Source of the DNA: Dyella_B humi | GTDB taxonomy: Bacteria; Pseudomonadota; Gammaproteobacteria; Xanthomonadales; Rhodanobacteraceae | Assembly (NCBI RefSeq): GCF_044904605.1 | Contig: NZ_JADIKI010000023.1 | Span: 558,001 to 622,000 of the forward strand | Direction: 5' to 3' | Length of the DNA stretch: 64,000 nucleotides | In this document: piece after piece, positions 25,157 to 34,035 of the stretch | Position numbering within the stretch: the stretch's first letter is position 1 | Layout: the number at the start of each line of letters is the position of its first letter | Translations under genes and position numbers: made by a program | The notes under the pieces: generated by a model | What the model was told of the DNA's origin: nothing | Databases searched by the model: none | The model's input: the letters and a program-made list of their open reading frames with translations, nothing else

Positions 25157-25660
25157 ATGCGTAAGTCCATCACTTTGTCGCTCATTCTTTCCGCAGCCCT
25201 TGGCGTCTCCGCACTGGCTTTCGCCGGCGGCCCCGGCGGCCCGGGTTTCGGCCCCGACTCACACGGTCACCGCGGCGAGGAAGGCATGGCCTTCCGCGGC
25301 TTGAACCTCACCGATGCCCAGAAGACCCAGATCAAGCAAATCATGCAGCAGAGCTTCGCTTCGCTGAAGACGCAGGGGCAAGCCGTGCGTCAGCAGCGCG
25401 AGGCATTCGAGGCGCTGTCGCCGAGCGCGTCCAACTACCAGTCCGCAGCGGCTAGCCTGGCTCAGGCTGAAGCCACCTTCACCAGCGCGCGCATCACCGC
25501 TCGCGCCGCAGTCACGGCGCAGATCTACAACAGCGTGCTGACCGGCGCCCAGCAGAGCCAGTACACCACCCAGAAGACCGCGCTCGAAGCCCGCATGGCA
25601 CAGTGGCAGCAGTTCAAGGCCGAGCATCCGCTGCCGGCGAGCGCGAGTTCTGCGCAGTAA
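25157..25660 (+). CDS. Spy/CpxP-family periplasmic chaperone
   Basis: Start at ATG 25157 with AGGAG seven bases before. The 167-residue product has a signal peptide (MRKSITLSLILSAALGVSALAFA), a Gly-rich stretch, then the LTxxQ-type helix LNLTDAQKTQIKQIMQQ, and long amphipathic helices rich in Gln and Ala. A second, weaker motif LTGAQQSQY appears near residue 135. Known members restrain CpxA or prevent periplasmic aggregation. Position opposite cpxRA with a shared CpxR box indicates it is a target and probable feedback element of that system. Confidence 0.85.
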   Translation: MRKSITLSLILSAALGVSALAFAGGPGGPGFGPDSHGHRGEEGMAFRGLNLTDAQKTQIKQIMQQSFASLKTQGQAVRQQREAFEALSPSASNYQSAAASLAQAEATFTSARITARAAVTAQIYNSVLTGAQQSQYTTQKTALEARMAQWQQFKAEHPLPASASSAQ

Positions 25661-25717
25661 GTCATAACGAGAAAGCGGTTAGTCGATCTTTTAGCGGACG
25701 TTCTAACCCGGCACCTG

Positions 25718-25750
25718 AGCGATCGCCGCTGCATCGGCGATCGCTTTTTT
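25718..25750 (+). terminator. Rho-independent terminator after the cpxP-like gene
   Basis: AGCGATCGCCG, loop CTGCAT, CGGCGATCGCT followed by TTTTT: an eleven-base-pair stem with T tract, 58 bases after the stop. Confidence 0.93.
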
Positions 25751-25857
25751 GTTGCGCGTCTGCGTGATGACTTCACGAAACAGCAACAAACACGCTGTCA
25801 CGCCGTTGTCTTGCACAGCGCTTAGCTTTTGCCTTGCTGATCACCGAGGGCACGCTT

Positions 25858-27441
25858 ATGCAGACGGAAGCCGCAGTTGCCAGTACCGCCACGTCTACCC
25901 AGGGTTCTGGCCGCGTATTCGGCATTGTTTTCGCCGTGATACTGCTGATTGGCGCGGGGTACGCAGGCTTGCACCTCGTCGACGATCTTTCCATCGTGCG
26001 TACGCATTCGACCACGCCGTTCGTCTTGTTGGGCGTAGCCCTGCTGATTGCGCTGGGCTTTGAGTTCGTCAACGGTTTTCACGACACTGCCAACGCGGTA
26101 GCGACGGTGATCTACACCCATTCCATGCCGGCGAATCTCGCGGTGATCTGGTCGGGCATCTTCAATTTTCTCGGCGTGCTGACGTCTTCAGGTGCAGTGG
26201 CATTCACGGTGGTCTCGCTGCTGCCGGTGGAACTGATCCTGCAGGTAGGCAGCGGAGCGGGCTTTGCCATGGTGTTCGCGCTGCTGTTCGCGGCCATCAT
26301 TTGGAATCTGGGCACGTGGTATTTCGGCTTGCCGAATTCGTCTTCGCACACCTTGATCGGATCGATCATCGGCGTGGGCTTGGCCAACCAACTGACTGCG
26401 GCAAAGACCGGCACCAGCGGTGTGGATTGGAATGCTGCCATGGGCGTAATGCGCGGCCTCGTCTTCTCGCCCATCGCCGGCTTTCTGCTTGCGGGCCTGC
26501 TGATGCTTCTGCTGAAGGCGCTGGTCAAGATTCCGGCCCTGTATCGCGCGCCGGAGGGCCGCAAGCCGCCGCCGTGGCCGATCCGCCTGCTGCTGGTGCT
26601 CACCTGTACCGGCGTAAGTTTCAGTCATGGCTCCAACGATGGGCAGAAAGGCATGGGTCTGATCATGCTGATTCTCATTGGCACCGTACCTACCGCTTAT
26701 GCCTTGAACGGCGCCGTGTCCGGCAGTCAGGTAAAAACCTTCCATCAGGTTTCCGTGGAAGCGCAGCAGGTGCTGAACGCGGTCGATCATGGCGCGCAGG
26801 TAAACGGCAATCCGCGCGACATCGTCACCTCGGCGCTGCAGCAGCGGAAGCTGCTACCGGATACGACGCCTGCTCTCGCTGCGCTCATCGCCCACATCGA
26901 TCAGCAAGTCGGTAATCGATCGTCACTGCGCGCGGTGCCGCAGGAGCAGATGGGCAACGTGCGCAACGACATCTACCTGGCCAACGCCGCGATTCCGTTG
27001 GTGCTTGCACAACCGGGCTTGAGCAAAGAGGAAACCGCTACGCTCACTAGCTGGCGCGGCCTGGGCGTGATGGCGACGCAGTTCATTCCACCCTGGGTGA
27101 AGGTGGCGGTTGCGCTGGCGCTGGGACTCGGCACGATGGTGGGCTGGAAGCGCATCGTGGTAACCGTCGGCGAACGCATCGGCAAGGAACATCTCACCTA
27201 CGCGCAGGGCGCATCCGCTGAACTGGTGGCAATGACCCTGATCCAGGCTGCCGACATGTATCACCTGCCGGTTAGTACCACGCACGTGCTCACCTCCGGT
27301 GTCGCCGGCACGATGGCGGCGAACGGCTCGGGCCTGCAATGGAGCACCGTGCGCAACTTGCTGATGGCCTGGGTGCTGACATTGCCGGCCTCAATCCTGC
27401 TTGCGGGCGGGCTATTTGTCGTGTTCAAGCATCTTTTCTGA
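25858..27441 (+). CDS. pit: PiT-family inorganic phosphate transporter
   Basis: A low-affinity metal-phosphate/proton symporter in the inner membrane. The start is ATG 25858 (MQTEAAVASTATSTQGSG) with GAGGG upstream; 527 residues. The duplicated PiT signatures are present: GFEFVNGFHDTANAVATVIYTHSMP in the N-terminal half and, in the C-terminal half, SHGSNDGQKGMGLIMLILIGT. The motif NSSSHTLIGSIIGVG and its partner VSTTHVLTSGVAGTM are also seen. A hydrophilic loop of about 115 residues separates helix groups after the second signature. No PhoU-like partner is adjacent. Confidence 0.92.
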   Translation: MQTEAAVASTATSTQGSGRVFGIVFAVILLIGAGYAGLHLVDDLSIVRTHSTTPFVLLGVALLIALGFEFVNGFHDTANAVATVIYTHSMPANLAVIWSGIFNFLGVLTSSGAVAFTVVSLLPVELILQVGSGAGFAMVFALLFAAIIWNLGTWYFGLPNSSSHTLIGSIIGVGLANQLTAAKTGTSGVDWNAAMGVMRGLVFSPIAGFLLAGLLMLLLKALVKIPALYRAPEGRKPPPWPIRLLLVLTCTGVSFSHGSNDGQKGMGLIMLILIGTVPTAYALNGAVSGSQVKTFHQVSVEAQQVLNAVDHGAQVNGNPRDIVTSALQQRKLLPDTTPALAALIAHIDQQVGNRSSLRAVPQEQMGNVRNDIYLANAAIPLVLAQPGLSKEETATLTSWRGLGVMATQFIPPWVKVAVALALGLGTMVGWKRIVVTVGERIGKEHLTYAQGASAELVAMTLIQAADMYHLPVSTTHVLTSGVAGTMAANGSGLQWSTVRNLLMAWVLTLPASILLAGGLFVVFKHLF

Positions 27442-27625
27442 GTGCCACGCAACGCTCCCGAAACATGACCTTGGCGATGCCGCCACATCGCTGAACAGAC
27501 GCAACACTCCTTGACGTTTTGCAACGCCGCTCTTCACGTACGCCCTGTTGCGATGTGTGTGCGGATCAACAGCGATGCGCCTGTCTGTCTGTGCAGACAG
27601 CCCACAGCTCTCAAGGAGATTGCCA

Positions 27626-28090
27626 ATGCGTAACTCGTCCCATCTGCGCAAATCCCTAATCGCCACTGGAATGATGATGGCCTTTGCCGCTGTGCCATTT
27701 TCCCTGATGGCACAGAGCACATCGCCATCGTCCATGCCACAACAGCAGCAACCTTCGACCATGCAGCAGTCGACGCCGACCACCGATCAGTCGACAATGA
27801 CTCGTAGCTCGAGCAACGAGACGGTGCCCGGCAAGGTGGATGACAGCTGGATCACCACCAAGGTGAAATCCAAGCTCGCCGCTGCGAAGGGTGTGAAGGC
27901 CTCGGATATTTCGGTGAGCACCACCGATGGTGTGGTGAGCCTGACCGGCTCGGCCACCACGTCGAAGGAAAAGAGTCACGCCGTTCACATCGCCAAGGGC
28001 GTAAAGGGCGTGAAGAGTGTCGATGCTTCCGGCTTGACGGTGAATGCGTCAAGTTCGATGCCCTCGGGTGGCTCGTCCAGCGGCACGTAA
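27626..28090 (+). CDS. BON-domain periplasmic protein (OsmY-like)
   Basis: Start at ATG 27626 with AAGGAG upstream; 154 residues. A signal peptide (ending SLMA) is followed by a Gln/Ser/Thr-rich low-complexity stretch of about 40 residues and one BON domain: DDSWITTKVKSKLAAAKGVKASDISVSTTDGVVSLTGSA to GVKSVDASGLTV. BON domains bind phospholipid and protect the envelope under osmotic stress. It probably belongs to the same envelope-maintenance theme as the Cpx locus nearby. Confidence 0.87.
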   Translation: MRNSSHLRKSLIATGMMMAFAAVPFSLMAQSTSPSSMPQQQQPSTMQQSTPTTDQSTMTRSSSNETVPGKVDDSWITTKVKSKLAAAKGVKASDISVSTTDGVVSLTGSATTSKEKSHAVHIAKGVKGVKSVDASGLTVNASSSMPSGGSSSGT

Positions 28091-28121
28091 CCCACCAGAT
28101 CGCGTCTTCGGCGAGATAGTG

Positions 28122-28149
28122 CTCCCTCCTCTGCATGCAGGGGAGGGAG
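28122..28149. repeat. CTCCCTCC palindrome between convergent genes
   Basis: CTCCCTCC...GGAGGGAG around TCTGCATGCAGG, between the BON gene and trpS. A related element, CTCCCTCCTCTGCTTGCAGG, recurs at 49763-49782, so this is a second dispersed palindrome family that may also serve as a two-way terminator. Confidence 0.6.
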
Positions 28150-28158
28150 ACGATAGAG

Positions 28159-29535
28159 CTATTCGCTTTTTTCCTGCTCGGCAAGCAGATCCAACGCTGC
28201 TCGCAGATAAGTGAGCGCTTCGTCGCGCTCCATGTCATCCGCATAATCGGGCGCGGTGGCGATCGGTTCGCCGTCGAGTTCGAGCACCAGCGAGCGCGGC
28301 AAGCTGTGTAGGGTCGCCGCAGCGCCACCGAGTGTCTTCAACCGCCTCTGAACCCCGCCCGCTTCCTTGGGATCCTTGAAGGATTTCGACAGCAACAATT
28401 CGTCGCCTTCCGACGAGAACAGGCGGAAGCGAAAGCTGCCATCGCTGTCGCGGAAGCTGGCAAAACGCGGTGGCTTGGCTGTCTTTGCCGCCTGTCTAGG
28501 CTTGCCGGCAGCCATGCTGCTGAGGGATGACATTGAGCGCAAGCCGATTGCATCGCGTAGTGCGGCGATTTTCGGGCCTGCGATCGCACGCGCCTTGCGT
28601 GCGCCTTCGCGCAGAATGTCTTCGATGTCGGCAGGGCGCGCCATGAGGTTTTCATAGCGTTCGCGCATCGGCGCAAGATCGGCTTCGAGGCGCTCATATA
28701 GCACCTGCTTGGCCTCGCCCCAGCCGATACCCTCTTCCAGTGCGCGACGGAAGGCCATGCTTTCGGTTTCGCTGGCAAAGGCATGGAAGATGGTGAAGAG
28801 TGCGGAGCTTTCTGGATCTTTCGGTTCGCCCGGTGTGCGCGAATCGGTGACGATACGCAGAATGGTTTCGCGCAACTGCTTCGACCCACCGGCGAACAGC
28901 GGAATGGTGTTGTCGTAGCTCTTGGACATCTTGCGACCGTCCAACCCCGGCAGCGTGGCGACCTGTTCTTCGATCACCACTTCCGGCAGCACGAAGAAAT
29001 CGCGGCCGTAGATGTGATTGAAGCGCTGCGCGATATCGCGCGCCATTTCAATGTGCTGGATCTGATCGCGTCCCACCGGCACCTGCTGTGCATCGAAGGC
29101 GAGAATGTCGGCTGCCATCAGCACCGGATACATGTACAGACCCGCGGTAATGCCCGCATCCGAGTCTTCGCCAGTTTCGACGTTCTTGTCCACCGCTGCC
29201 TTGTACGCATGCGCACGATTGAGCAGGCCCTTGGCGGTGACACAGGTGAGGAACCAAGTGAGTTCCGGAATTTCCGGAATGTCGGATTGCAGATAGAACG
29301 TCGCCTTGTTCGGATCGAGCCCCGCTGCCAGCCAGGTGGCCGCGATTTCAAGACGCGAACGCTCGATCCGGGCCGGGTCGTCGCTCTTGATCAGCGCGTG
29401 ATAGTCGGCCATGAAGAAGAACGCATCGACATCGGGACGACGGCTGGCAGCGATGGCCGGCCGAATCGCGCCGACGTAATTGCCAAGGTGCGGCGTGCCG
29501 GTGGTGGTGATGCCTGTGAGGACGCGAGTTTGCAT
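28159..29535 (-). CDS. trpS: Tryptophan--tRNA ligase with C-terminal extension
   Basis: Charges tRNA-Trp in the cytosol. The class I signatures are clear: GTPHLGNYVGAI (HIGH region) and RKMSKSYDN. The catalytic and anticodon parts take about 330 residues, the usual bacterial size. A further 100 or so residues follow, beginning after an Ala/Lys linker, with RFASFRDSDGSFRFRLF and GDELLLSKSF. The latter resembles a DUF1508-type beta repeat (FxFxLxxxxGxxLLxS), then an acidic C-terminus. Total 458 residues. Start at ATG 29535. Confidence 0.94.
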   Translation of the reverse strand: MQTRVLTGITTTGTPHLGNYVGAIRPAIAASRRPDVDAFFFMADYHALIKSDDPARIERSRLEIAATWLAAGLDPNKATFYLQSDIPEIPELTWFLTCVTAKGLLNRAHAYKAAVDKNVETGEDSDAGITAGLYMYPVLMAADILAFDAQQVPVGRDQIQHIEMARDIAQRFNHIYGRDFFVLPEVVIEEQVATLPGLDGRKMSKSYDNTIPLFAGGSKQLRETILRIVTDSRTPGEPKDPESSALFTIFHAFASETESMAFRRALEEGIGWGEAKQVLYERLEADLAPMRERYENLMARPADIEDILREGARKARAIAGPKIAALRDAIGLRSMSSLSSMAAGKPRQAAKTAKPPRFASFRDSDGSFRFRLFSSEGDELLLSKSFKDPKEAGGVQRRLKTLGGAAATLHSLPRSLVLELDGEPIATAPDYADDMERDEALTYLRAALDLLAEQEKSE

Positions 29536-29613
29536 GCGGCGTGATCGGCTTGGTCCAAGGAAGGTAAAACACCCACGCTGCCTGCGCGGGCCGAGTTTTG
29601 CAGTGTACGGACT

Positions 29614-30534
29614 TTAGTCCGGCTCGCGCATCAGGGTGGACTTGCCGAACAGCGATTCGACCAATTCCACCGCCAGCCGCGCGGTGCGGTTGCGCTTGTC
29701 GTAGGCCGGGTTCAATTCCACGATGTCCAGCGAGGCCAGGCGTCCGGTGTCAGCAATCATCTCCATGCACAGCTGCGCCTCGCGATAGGTAGGACCGCCG
29801 CGCACCGTGGTGCCCACGCCGGGCGCGATGGAGGGATCGAGAAAATCCACGTCGAAGCTCACGTGCAGATGTGTGTTCTCGTCGATGCCATCAAGCGCTT
29901 CTTCCATGGTGCGCTTCATGCCCACTTCGTCGATGTGGCGCATGTCGTAGATGTCCATCTTCGCTTGGCGCACCAGCCGCTTCTCACCCTCATCCACAGA
30001 GCGGATACCGATCTGGCGGAACACGTCGGGCGTTACCGCCGGTACGCGATCGCCGAGCTCGACCAACTCGCGCGGCCCGTTGCCGCACAGACACGCTACC
30101 GGCATGCCGTGGATGTTGCCCGAGGGCGTCACTTGCGAGGTGTTGAAATCAGCGTGCGCATCCAGCCATAGCACGCGCAGATTGCGGCCCTGCTCGCGGC
30201 AATGACGCGCCACCGCGCTGATCGAGCCGATGGCTAGGCAATGATCGCCACCCAGCATGATCGGCAGGCGCCCGGCCTGCAGCTCCTGATGGATTGCCGT
30301 GTGCACGGCAAGATTCCAGGCGATCACTTCCGGCAAATGCCGATAACCGTTTTCCGGCGGTTGCCAAGGGTTCATCGGACCATGCAGATTGCCACGGTCG
30401 ATAATCTCCACACCACGGCGACGCAGCTTCTCCCCAAGCTGCGCCACGCGCAGGGCCTCAGGGCCCATCGAGGCGCCGCGATGCCCCGCACCGATATCGG
30501 TCGGCGCGCCGACCAGTGCAACCTGCCTTTTCAT
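29614..30534 (-). CDS. rocF: Arginase
   Basis: Hydrolyses arginine to ornithine and urea with two manganese ions. The chosen start, ATG 30534 (MKRQVALVGAPTDIGAGHRG), gives 306 residues as usual. The metal-binding motifs are intact: LGGDHCLAIGS, WLDAHADFNT and SFDVDFLDPSIAPG, with LDIVELNPAYD near the end. It lies 78 bases upstream of trpS on the same strand. No ornithine-handling gene is adjacent, so its use in nitrogen or polyamine supply is inferred. Confidence 0.94.
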   Translation of the reverse strand: MKRQVALVGAPTDIGAGHRGASMGPEALRVAQLGEKLRRRGVEIIDRGNLHGPMNPWQPPENGYRHLPEVIAWNLAVHTAIHQELQAGRLPIMLGGDHCLAIGSISAVARHCREQGRNLRVLWLDAHADFNTSQVTPSGNIHGMPVACLCGNGPRELVELGDRVPAVTPDVFRQIGIRSVDEGEKRLVRQAKMDIYDMRHIDEVGMKRTMEEALDGIDENTHLHVSFDVDFLDPSIAPGVGTTVRGGPTYREAQLCMEMIADTGRLASLDIVELNPAYDKRNRTARLAVELVESLFGKSTLMREPD

Positions 30535-30656
30535 ACCGCTTTTTCTCGTGCCTTTTGCATGGGGTTGCAAGTGTAGCGGGTCGAAAGCGCCATGGGCTTA
30601 CCGCACAAATAGCAGCCTGGACATTGCCAGGCCGCTTATCGAAATGCTTTCCTTGC

Positions 30657-30672
30657 GTATCCAATAGGATAC
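30657..30672. promoter_or_regulatory. Operator at the toxin-antitoxin promoter
   Basis: GTATCC, AATA, GGATAC: a perfect six-base inverted repeat ending one base before the toxin ATG and overlapping its probable AGGA ribosome site. This is where an autoregulating antitoxin would bind, and binding would mask both transcription and translation start. Confidence 0.65.
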
Positions 30673-30673
30673 A

Positions 30674-30979
30674 ATGACCGTGAAATACATCATCAGGCAA
30701 ACGGAAGCGTTTGCTGTCTGGCTAAAGGAATTGCGTGACGTTCAGGCGCGTGCAGCGATTACCCGCCGACTGGAACGCGCTGCTAATGGGAATCTGGGAG
30801 ATGTCCAAACCATCCGCGAGAGTGTGTCGGAGATGCGCGTGGATATGGGCAAGGGCTATCGGCTCTATTTCACCACTCGCGGACGAGTGATGATCGTGCT
30901 GCTCTGCGGCGGCGACAAGAAGAGCCAGCGAGCCGACATCAAGCGTGCGCTGCACCTGGTTCAGGAGTATCGACTATGA
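30674..30979 (+). CDS. RelE/HigB-type toxin
   Basis: A 101-residue toxin of the RelE/ParE superfamily, in the subgroup called addiction module killer protein. It has the pattern FAVWLKELRDVQARAAITRRLERAANGNLGD, then VSEMRVDMGKGYRLYFTTRGRVMIVLLCGGDKKSQRADIKRA. Related toxins cut mRNA at the ribosome. The toxin gene comes first, as in higBA, and overlaps the antitoxin by four bases (ATGA). A palindrome covers its start region. Confidence 0.9.
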   Translation: MTVKYIIRQTEAFAVWLKELRDVQARAAITRRLERAANGNLGDVQTIRESVSEMRVDMGKGYRLYFTTRGRVMIVLLCGGDKKSQRADIKRALHLVQEYRL

Positions 30980-31269
30980 AAAAGAAACTGCTTCCCTTCG
31001 ATCCTTCCGAACTGCTCGACAGCGACGAAGCGATTGCAGCCTATCTGACGCAGGTATTGGCCGATGGCGATACGGACGAAGTGCTACGAGCTATTGGCCA
31101 CGTCGCCAAAGCCCGGGGCATGGCGCATATTGCGGACGAAACCGGGCTTGGTCGCGAAAGCCTGTACAAGGCACTCCGGCCTGGAGCAAATCCGCGTTTC
31201 GACACCATTCTGAGGGTTTGCCACGCCATAGGCGTCCAGTTTTCGGCCCACCCGGTGGCTCATGCGTGA
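30976..31269 (+). CDS. Antitoxin with helix-turn-helix
   Basis: A 97-residue antitoxin: an N-terminal toxin-binding part (FDPSELLDSDEAIAAYLTQVLADGD) and a helix-turn-helix in HIADETGLGRESLYKALRPGANPRFDTILRVCHAIGVQF, typical of the addiction module antidote family. It should neutralise the upstream toxin and repress the pair through the palindrome at 30657-30672. Confidence 0.9.
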   Translation: MKKKLLPFDPSELLDSDEAIAAYLTQVLADGDTDEVLRAIGHVAKARGMAHIADETGLGRESLYKALRPGANPRFDTILRVCHAIGVQFSAHPVAHA

Positions 31270-31280
31270 TGTACAAAAAC

Positions 31281-31356
31281 TGGTGCCGACAGTCTGACTC
31301 GAACAGACGACCTACCGCTTACAAGGCGGTTGCTCTACCAACTGAGCTATGCCGGC
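31281..31356 (-). tRNA. tRNA-Thr (anticodon TGT)
   Basis: Read on the minus strand from 31356: acceptor GCCGGCA pairing with TGTCGGC, D-arm AGCTCAGTTGGTAGAGC, anticodon arm CCGCCTTGTAAGCGG with anticodon TGT in a CTTGTAA loop, T-arm with GTTCGAGTC, and an encoded CCA end at 31283-31281. Total 76 bases. It lies just after the toxin-antitoxin pair, a typical insertion neighbourhood. Confidence 0.96.
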
Positions 31357-31386
31357 ACTGGGCCGTAGATTCTAACAGGCTCTGCT

Positions 31387-32109
31387 CTAAAAACAGCCCG
31401 TGCTGTGTGAGCCGATGGCCGGATCGTGGATACGGCTGCGCCAGTCGAACTGCTTGCTGTCGGTGGGAATCAGGTCCAGCCAGTATTCGGGCACGGTTTC
31501 GGTGCGCTCGGTCATCTGGGCCTGGAAGCCGGCGGCGACGATTTCGTCGCGGCGCTTGCGTGCGTTGGCCGGGTCCTTGAACAGGCCCAGCGACACGGTG
31601 TTCTGGTTGTCGCCCGCGCTCACCACGAAGTAGTCCTGGATGTTGCGCGCACCTAGCTGCCGGGCCTGCGCCAAGGCCGCTGTGTGATTAGGACTGGGCG
31701 GCAGATGCACCCACCAGCCGCGGGCTTGCGTGGTCTGCTCCTGCCGTGCGCGCATGCGCTGCACTTGCGTGCCGAGCGCGTTGCGGGCAATGCGCAGATC
31801 CTCCTGCGTGGCGAACGGGCCCAGTGCCATGCAGGCGTAGCTGAGTGTATTGGTGTTGGGCGACGCGGCTGCTTGCGCGTTCTGGGAAGCGGAAGTCAAA
31901 GCAGGCGCAGATGCCGCAGGCGGCGGCGCCACTGAAGCAGCATGCGCAGTGGTCGTGGCGGGTGGTGGCAGTTCCGAAAGCAGGCGCAGTTTGGGCACGC
32001 CCGGGTCAGTGGCAAAGCCGGCGTGCGTGTCGTTCTGGCCCAGCAGCAGCCACGCGCCGACGGCGATATTTAGAGCAATCAGTAATACGAACAGCAGCCG
32101 CAGAACCAT
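31387..32109 (-). CDS. SPOR-domain membrane protein
   Basis: A 240-residue protein with an N-terminal membrane anchor (MVLRLLFVLLIALNIAVGAWLLL), a Pro/Ala-rich periplasmic linker and a C-terminal SPOR-like domain: ACMALGPFATQEDLRIARNAL, then DYFVVSAGDNQNTVSLGLFKDPANARKRRDEIVAAGFQAQ. SPOR domains bind denuded peptidoglycan at the division site. The start at ATG 32109 has GGGGG upstream. It follows coaX by 28 bases, so birA, coaX and this gene form one operon. Confidence 0.85.
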   Translation of the reverse strand: MVLRLLFVLLIALNIAVGAWLLLGQNDTHAGFATDPGVPKLRLLSELPPPATTTAHAASVAPPPAASAPALTSASQNAQAAASPNTNTLSYACMALGPFATQEDLRIARNALGTQVQRMRARQEQTTQARGWWVHLPPSPNHTAALAQARQLGARNIQDYFVVSAGDNQNTVSLGLFKDPANARKRRDEIVAAGFQAQMTERTETVPEYWLDLIPTDSKQFDWRSRIHDPAIGSHSTGCF

Positions 32110-32137
32110 CGACCATTTCCCCCAGGGTTGAGTGATT

Positions 32138-32893
32138 CTAGGGGGACCGACGTGGCGGTTGTGAGCCCGCCCACACATTGAGGCCACGTAGCACGCTGTC
32201 CGCGGCGAGTTCGACAGGAATGTCGAGCAAGGGCAGCAAGGCGGCTGCATCGCCACCATCCAGCAACAGGCGCTGCGCACCGCCCGCATGTTTGGTGACG
32301 TTGGCCGCGAAACGTTCGATCAGGGCGGTCACGGCTTGCCAGCATCCCGAGGTAACGGCATCGGCCGTGTTGTCGGCGATGTCGCGGATCACACCGTGAT
32401 GCTCTGACCGCACACGCACTGTCGCGCCGAGCAACGACTGCTGCATCAGTAGCGGACCGGGTGCGATCAAACCGCCGAGATGTAGACCGTCAGCGGTCAG
32501 CGCATCGAGCGTCAGCGCCGTACCGATACCAGCCAGCACACATGGCGCCTGCCCGGCGGCGCGTGCGGCAACCATGGCGAGAAAGCGATCCACGCCTAGC
32601 CGTTGCGGCTCGGCATAGGCATTGCGAACGCCGCAAGCTTCCGCGGGTGTACGCACCCATTCGACGGACCGCTCGAAGCTTTCGGCGACCGCGTGTTCAA
32701 GCTGGGTTTCGCGCGACGCATCCACCACTGATGCCCCGAGCACGCGTTGCGGGCGTCCAAGCTCACGCCATGCCTGCGCCAGCGCGGCGGAAACGTCCTC
32801 ATCCCACGCCACGGCGCCGCGTGCGGTCCAGCTTTCGGCTTCGGCCATGGCCCATTTCAGGCGTGTGTTGCCGAGATCGAGCAGCAGCTTCAT
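32138..32893 (-). CDS. coaX: Type III pantothenate kinase
   Basis: Phosphorylates pantothenate in the first step of CoA synthesis. The product is 251 residues. It starts MKLLLDLGNTRLKWAMAE with the ATP-binding phosphate loop. Other family parts are LGVDRFLAMVAAR, LAGIGTALTLDAL (with the usual Gly-Thr-Ala), LGGLIAPGPLLMQQSL and LLLDGGDAAALLP. It overlaps birA by four bases (ATGA), the common birA-coaX arrangement. Confidence 0.95.
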   Translation of the reverse strand: MKLLLDLGNTRLKWAMAEAESWTARGAVAWDEDVSAALAQAWRELGRPQRVLGASVVDASRETQLEHAVAESFERSVEWVRTPAEACGVRNAYAEPQRLGVDRFLAMVAARAAGQAPCVLAGIGTALTLDALTADGLHLGGLIAPGPLLMQQSLLGATVRVRSEHHGVIRDIADNTADAVTSGCWQAVTALIERFAANVTKHAGGAQRLLLDGGDAAALLPLLDIPVELAADSVLRGLNVWAGSQPPRRSP

Positions 32894-33861
32894 GCGCGTC
32901 GCACCGTGACGTCGGCGCTATCGATGCCGCGCAGGCCCGATACCGTTTGCAGCTGCAGCGCGCCGCGTGCATCGATGCCGGCGCCGATGCCATCCAGTTC
33001 GCCGCTTGCACTGCTCACGCGCAGCGGCACACCACGCAAGGCGTCGTGATCGGTGTACTCATCGACAAAGCCGGCAAAGCCGTCGCGCTCGAATTGGTCC
33101 AACCCTTCCACCAGATGGGCGATCAACGCAGCGGCCGCGCTATTACGATCAGGCGGCATGCCATGCGCGAGCGTGGCCAGATCGCATACCGGCTGGCCGG
33201 CCTGCTCGCGCAGCGCGTCGGTGAGCCGCAGGTTGAGGCCGATGCCGATCACAGCCGCGCACGGTCCCTGGTACTCGCCGCTCAGCTCGACCAGGATGCC
33301 CGCCAGCTTGCCGCCCTCGGCCAGCACGTCGTTGGGCCATTTCAGGCGGGCATCGTGGATGCTGAGCGCATGCAACGCGCGCAGCACGATCACGCCGGTG
33401 GCCAGCGACAAGCCCGACAGCGATGCAAAGCCCGCTTCGAAGCGTTTAAGGCAGGAAAGGTAGATGTTCAGGCCCGGCGGTGACAGCCAGCTGCGCCCTC
33501 GCCTGCCGCGTCCGGCCGTTTGTGTTTCCGCCATTACGATGCTGAGGTCGGGGGCGTCAGCGCCACGCCGCTGCAATTCGCTGGAGGTGGAATCGATTTC
33601 CCAATGAACCTCCAACGCGCCCAGCCGCCGTGCCATCGCTGTGGGCAGCGCCGTGCGGATGGCTTGTTCGTCCAGCATCTGGATAGGCCACGGCAAGCGG
33701 TAACCGGCTGCGCCGGCGGATTCAATCGGCACTCCGCGATGGCGCAGGGCCTCGATCTGCTTCCAGATGGCGGCACGGGTAAGCCCGGCATCGGCGGCCA
33801 GGCGGGAACCGGAAAGCGCCTCTCCGGAAGCCAAGGCGGCCAGGAGCTGTTGCGGTTGCAT
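32890..33861 (-). CDS. birA: Biotin--protein ligase / biotin operon repressor
   Basis: Attaches biotin to acetyl-CoA carboxylase carrier protein and may repress biotin genes. From the ATG at 33861 (MQPQQLLAALASGEALSGS) the product has 323 residues. An N-terminal winged helix reads SGSRLAADAGLTRAAIWKQIEALRHRGVPIES. The ligase motif GRGRRGRSWLSPPGLNIYLS binds biotinyl-5'-AMP, and KWPNDVL and GIGLNL follow. In-frame ATGs at 33921 and 33936 are possible but have no better ribosome site. Presence of the DNA-binding domain means regulation is possible. Confidence 0.93.
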   Translation of the reverse strand: MQPQQLLAALASGEALSGSRLAADAGLTRAAIWKQIEALRHRGVPIESAGAAGYRLPWPIQMLDEQAIRTALPTAMARRLGALEVHWEIDSTSSELQRRGADAPDLSIVMAETQTAGRGRRGRSWLSPPGLNIYLSCLKRFEAGFASLSGLSLATGVIVLRALHALSIHDARLKWPNDVLAEGGKLAGILVELSGEYQGPCAAVIGIGLNLRLTDALREQAGQPVCDLATLAHGMPPDRNSAAAALIAHLVEGLDQFERDGFAGFVDEYTDHDALRGVPLRVSSASGELDGIGAGIDARGALQLQTVSGLRGIDSADVTVRRA

Positions 33862-34035
33862 GGTCTCAACAGCCCTGGAGACGAGTGGCCGGTGCGGGCG
33901 CGAAAACGGAGAAGCAGGCATATGGCATTGAGGCATTCTAAGGCAGGCGGCCGCGGCGACGAGGGCACTGGTATCCAGCCGGGGTTTCTGGGACCATCGG
34001 GAAGCTAGGCTTTATGCCTTGGGGGCTTGATCGCC

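Noticed and set aside
30674..31356. Genomic island ending at tRNA-Thr
   Set aside because: Only the toxin-antitoxin pair is present, there is no integrase, and I found no direct repeat of the tRNA 3' end nearby.
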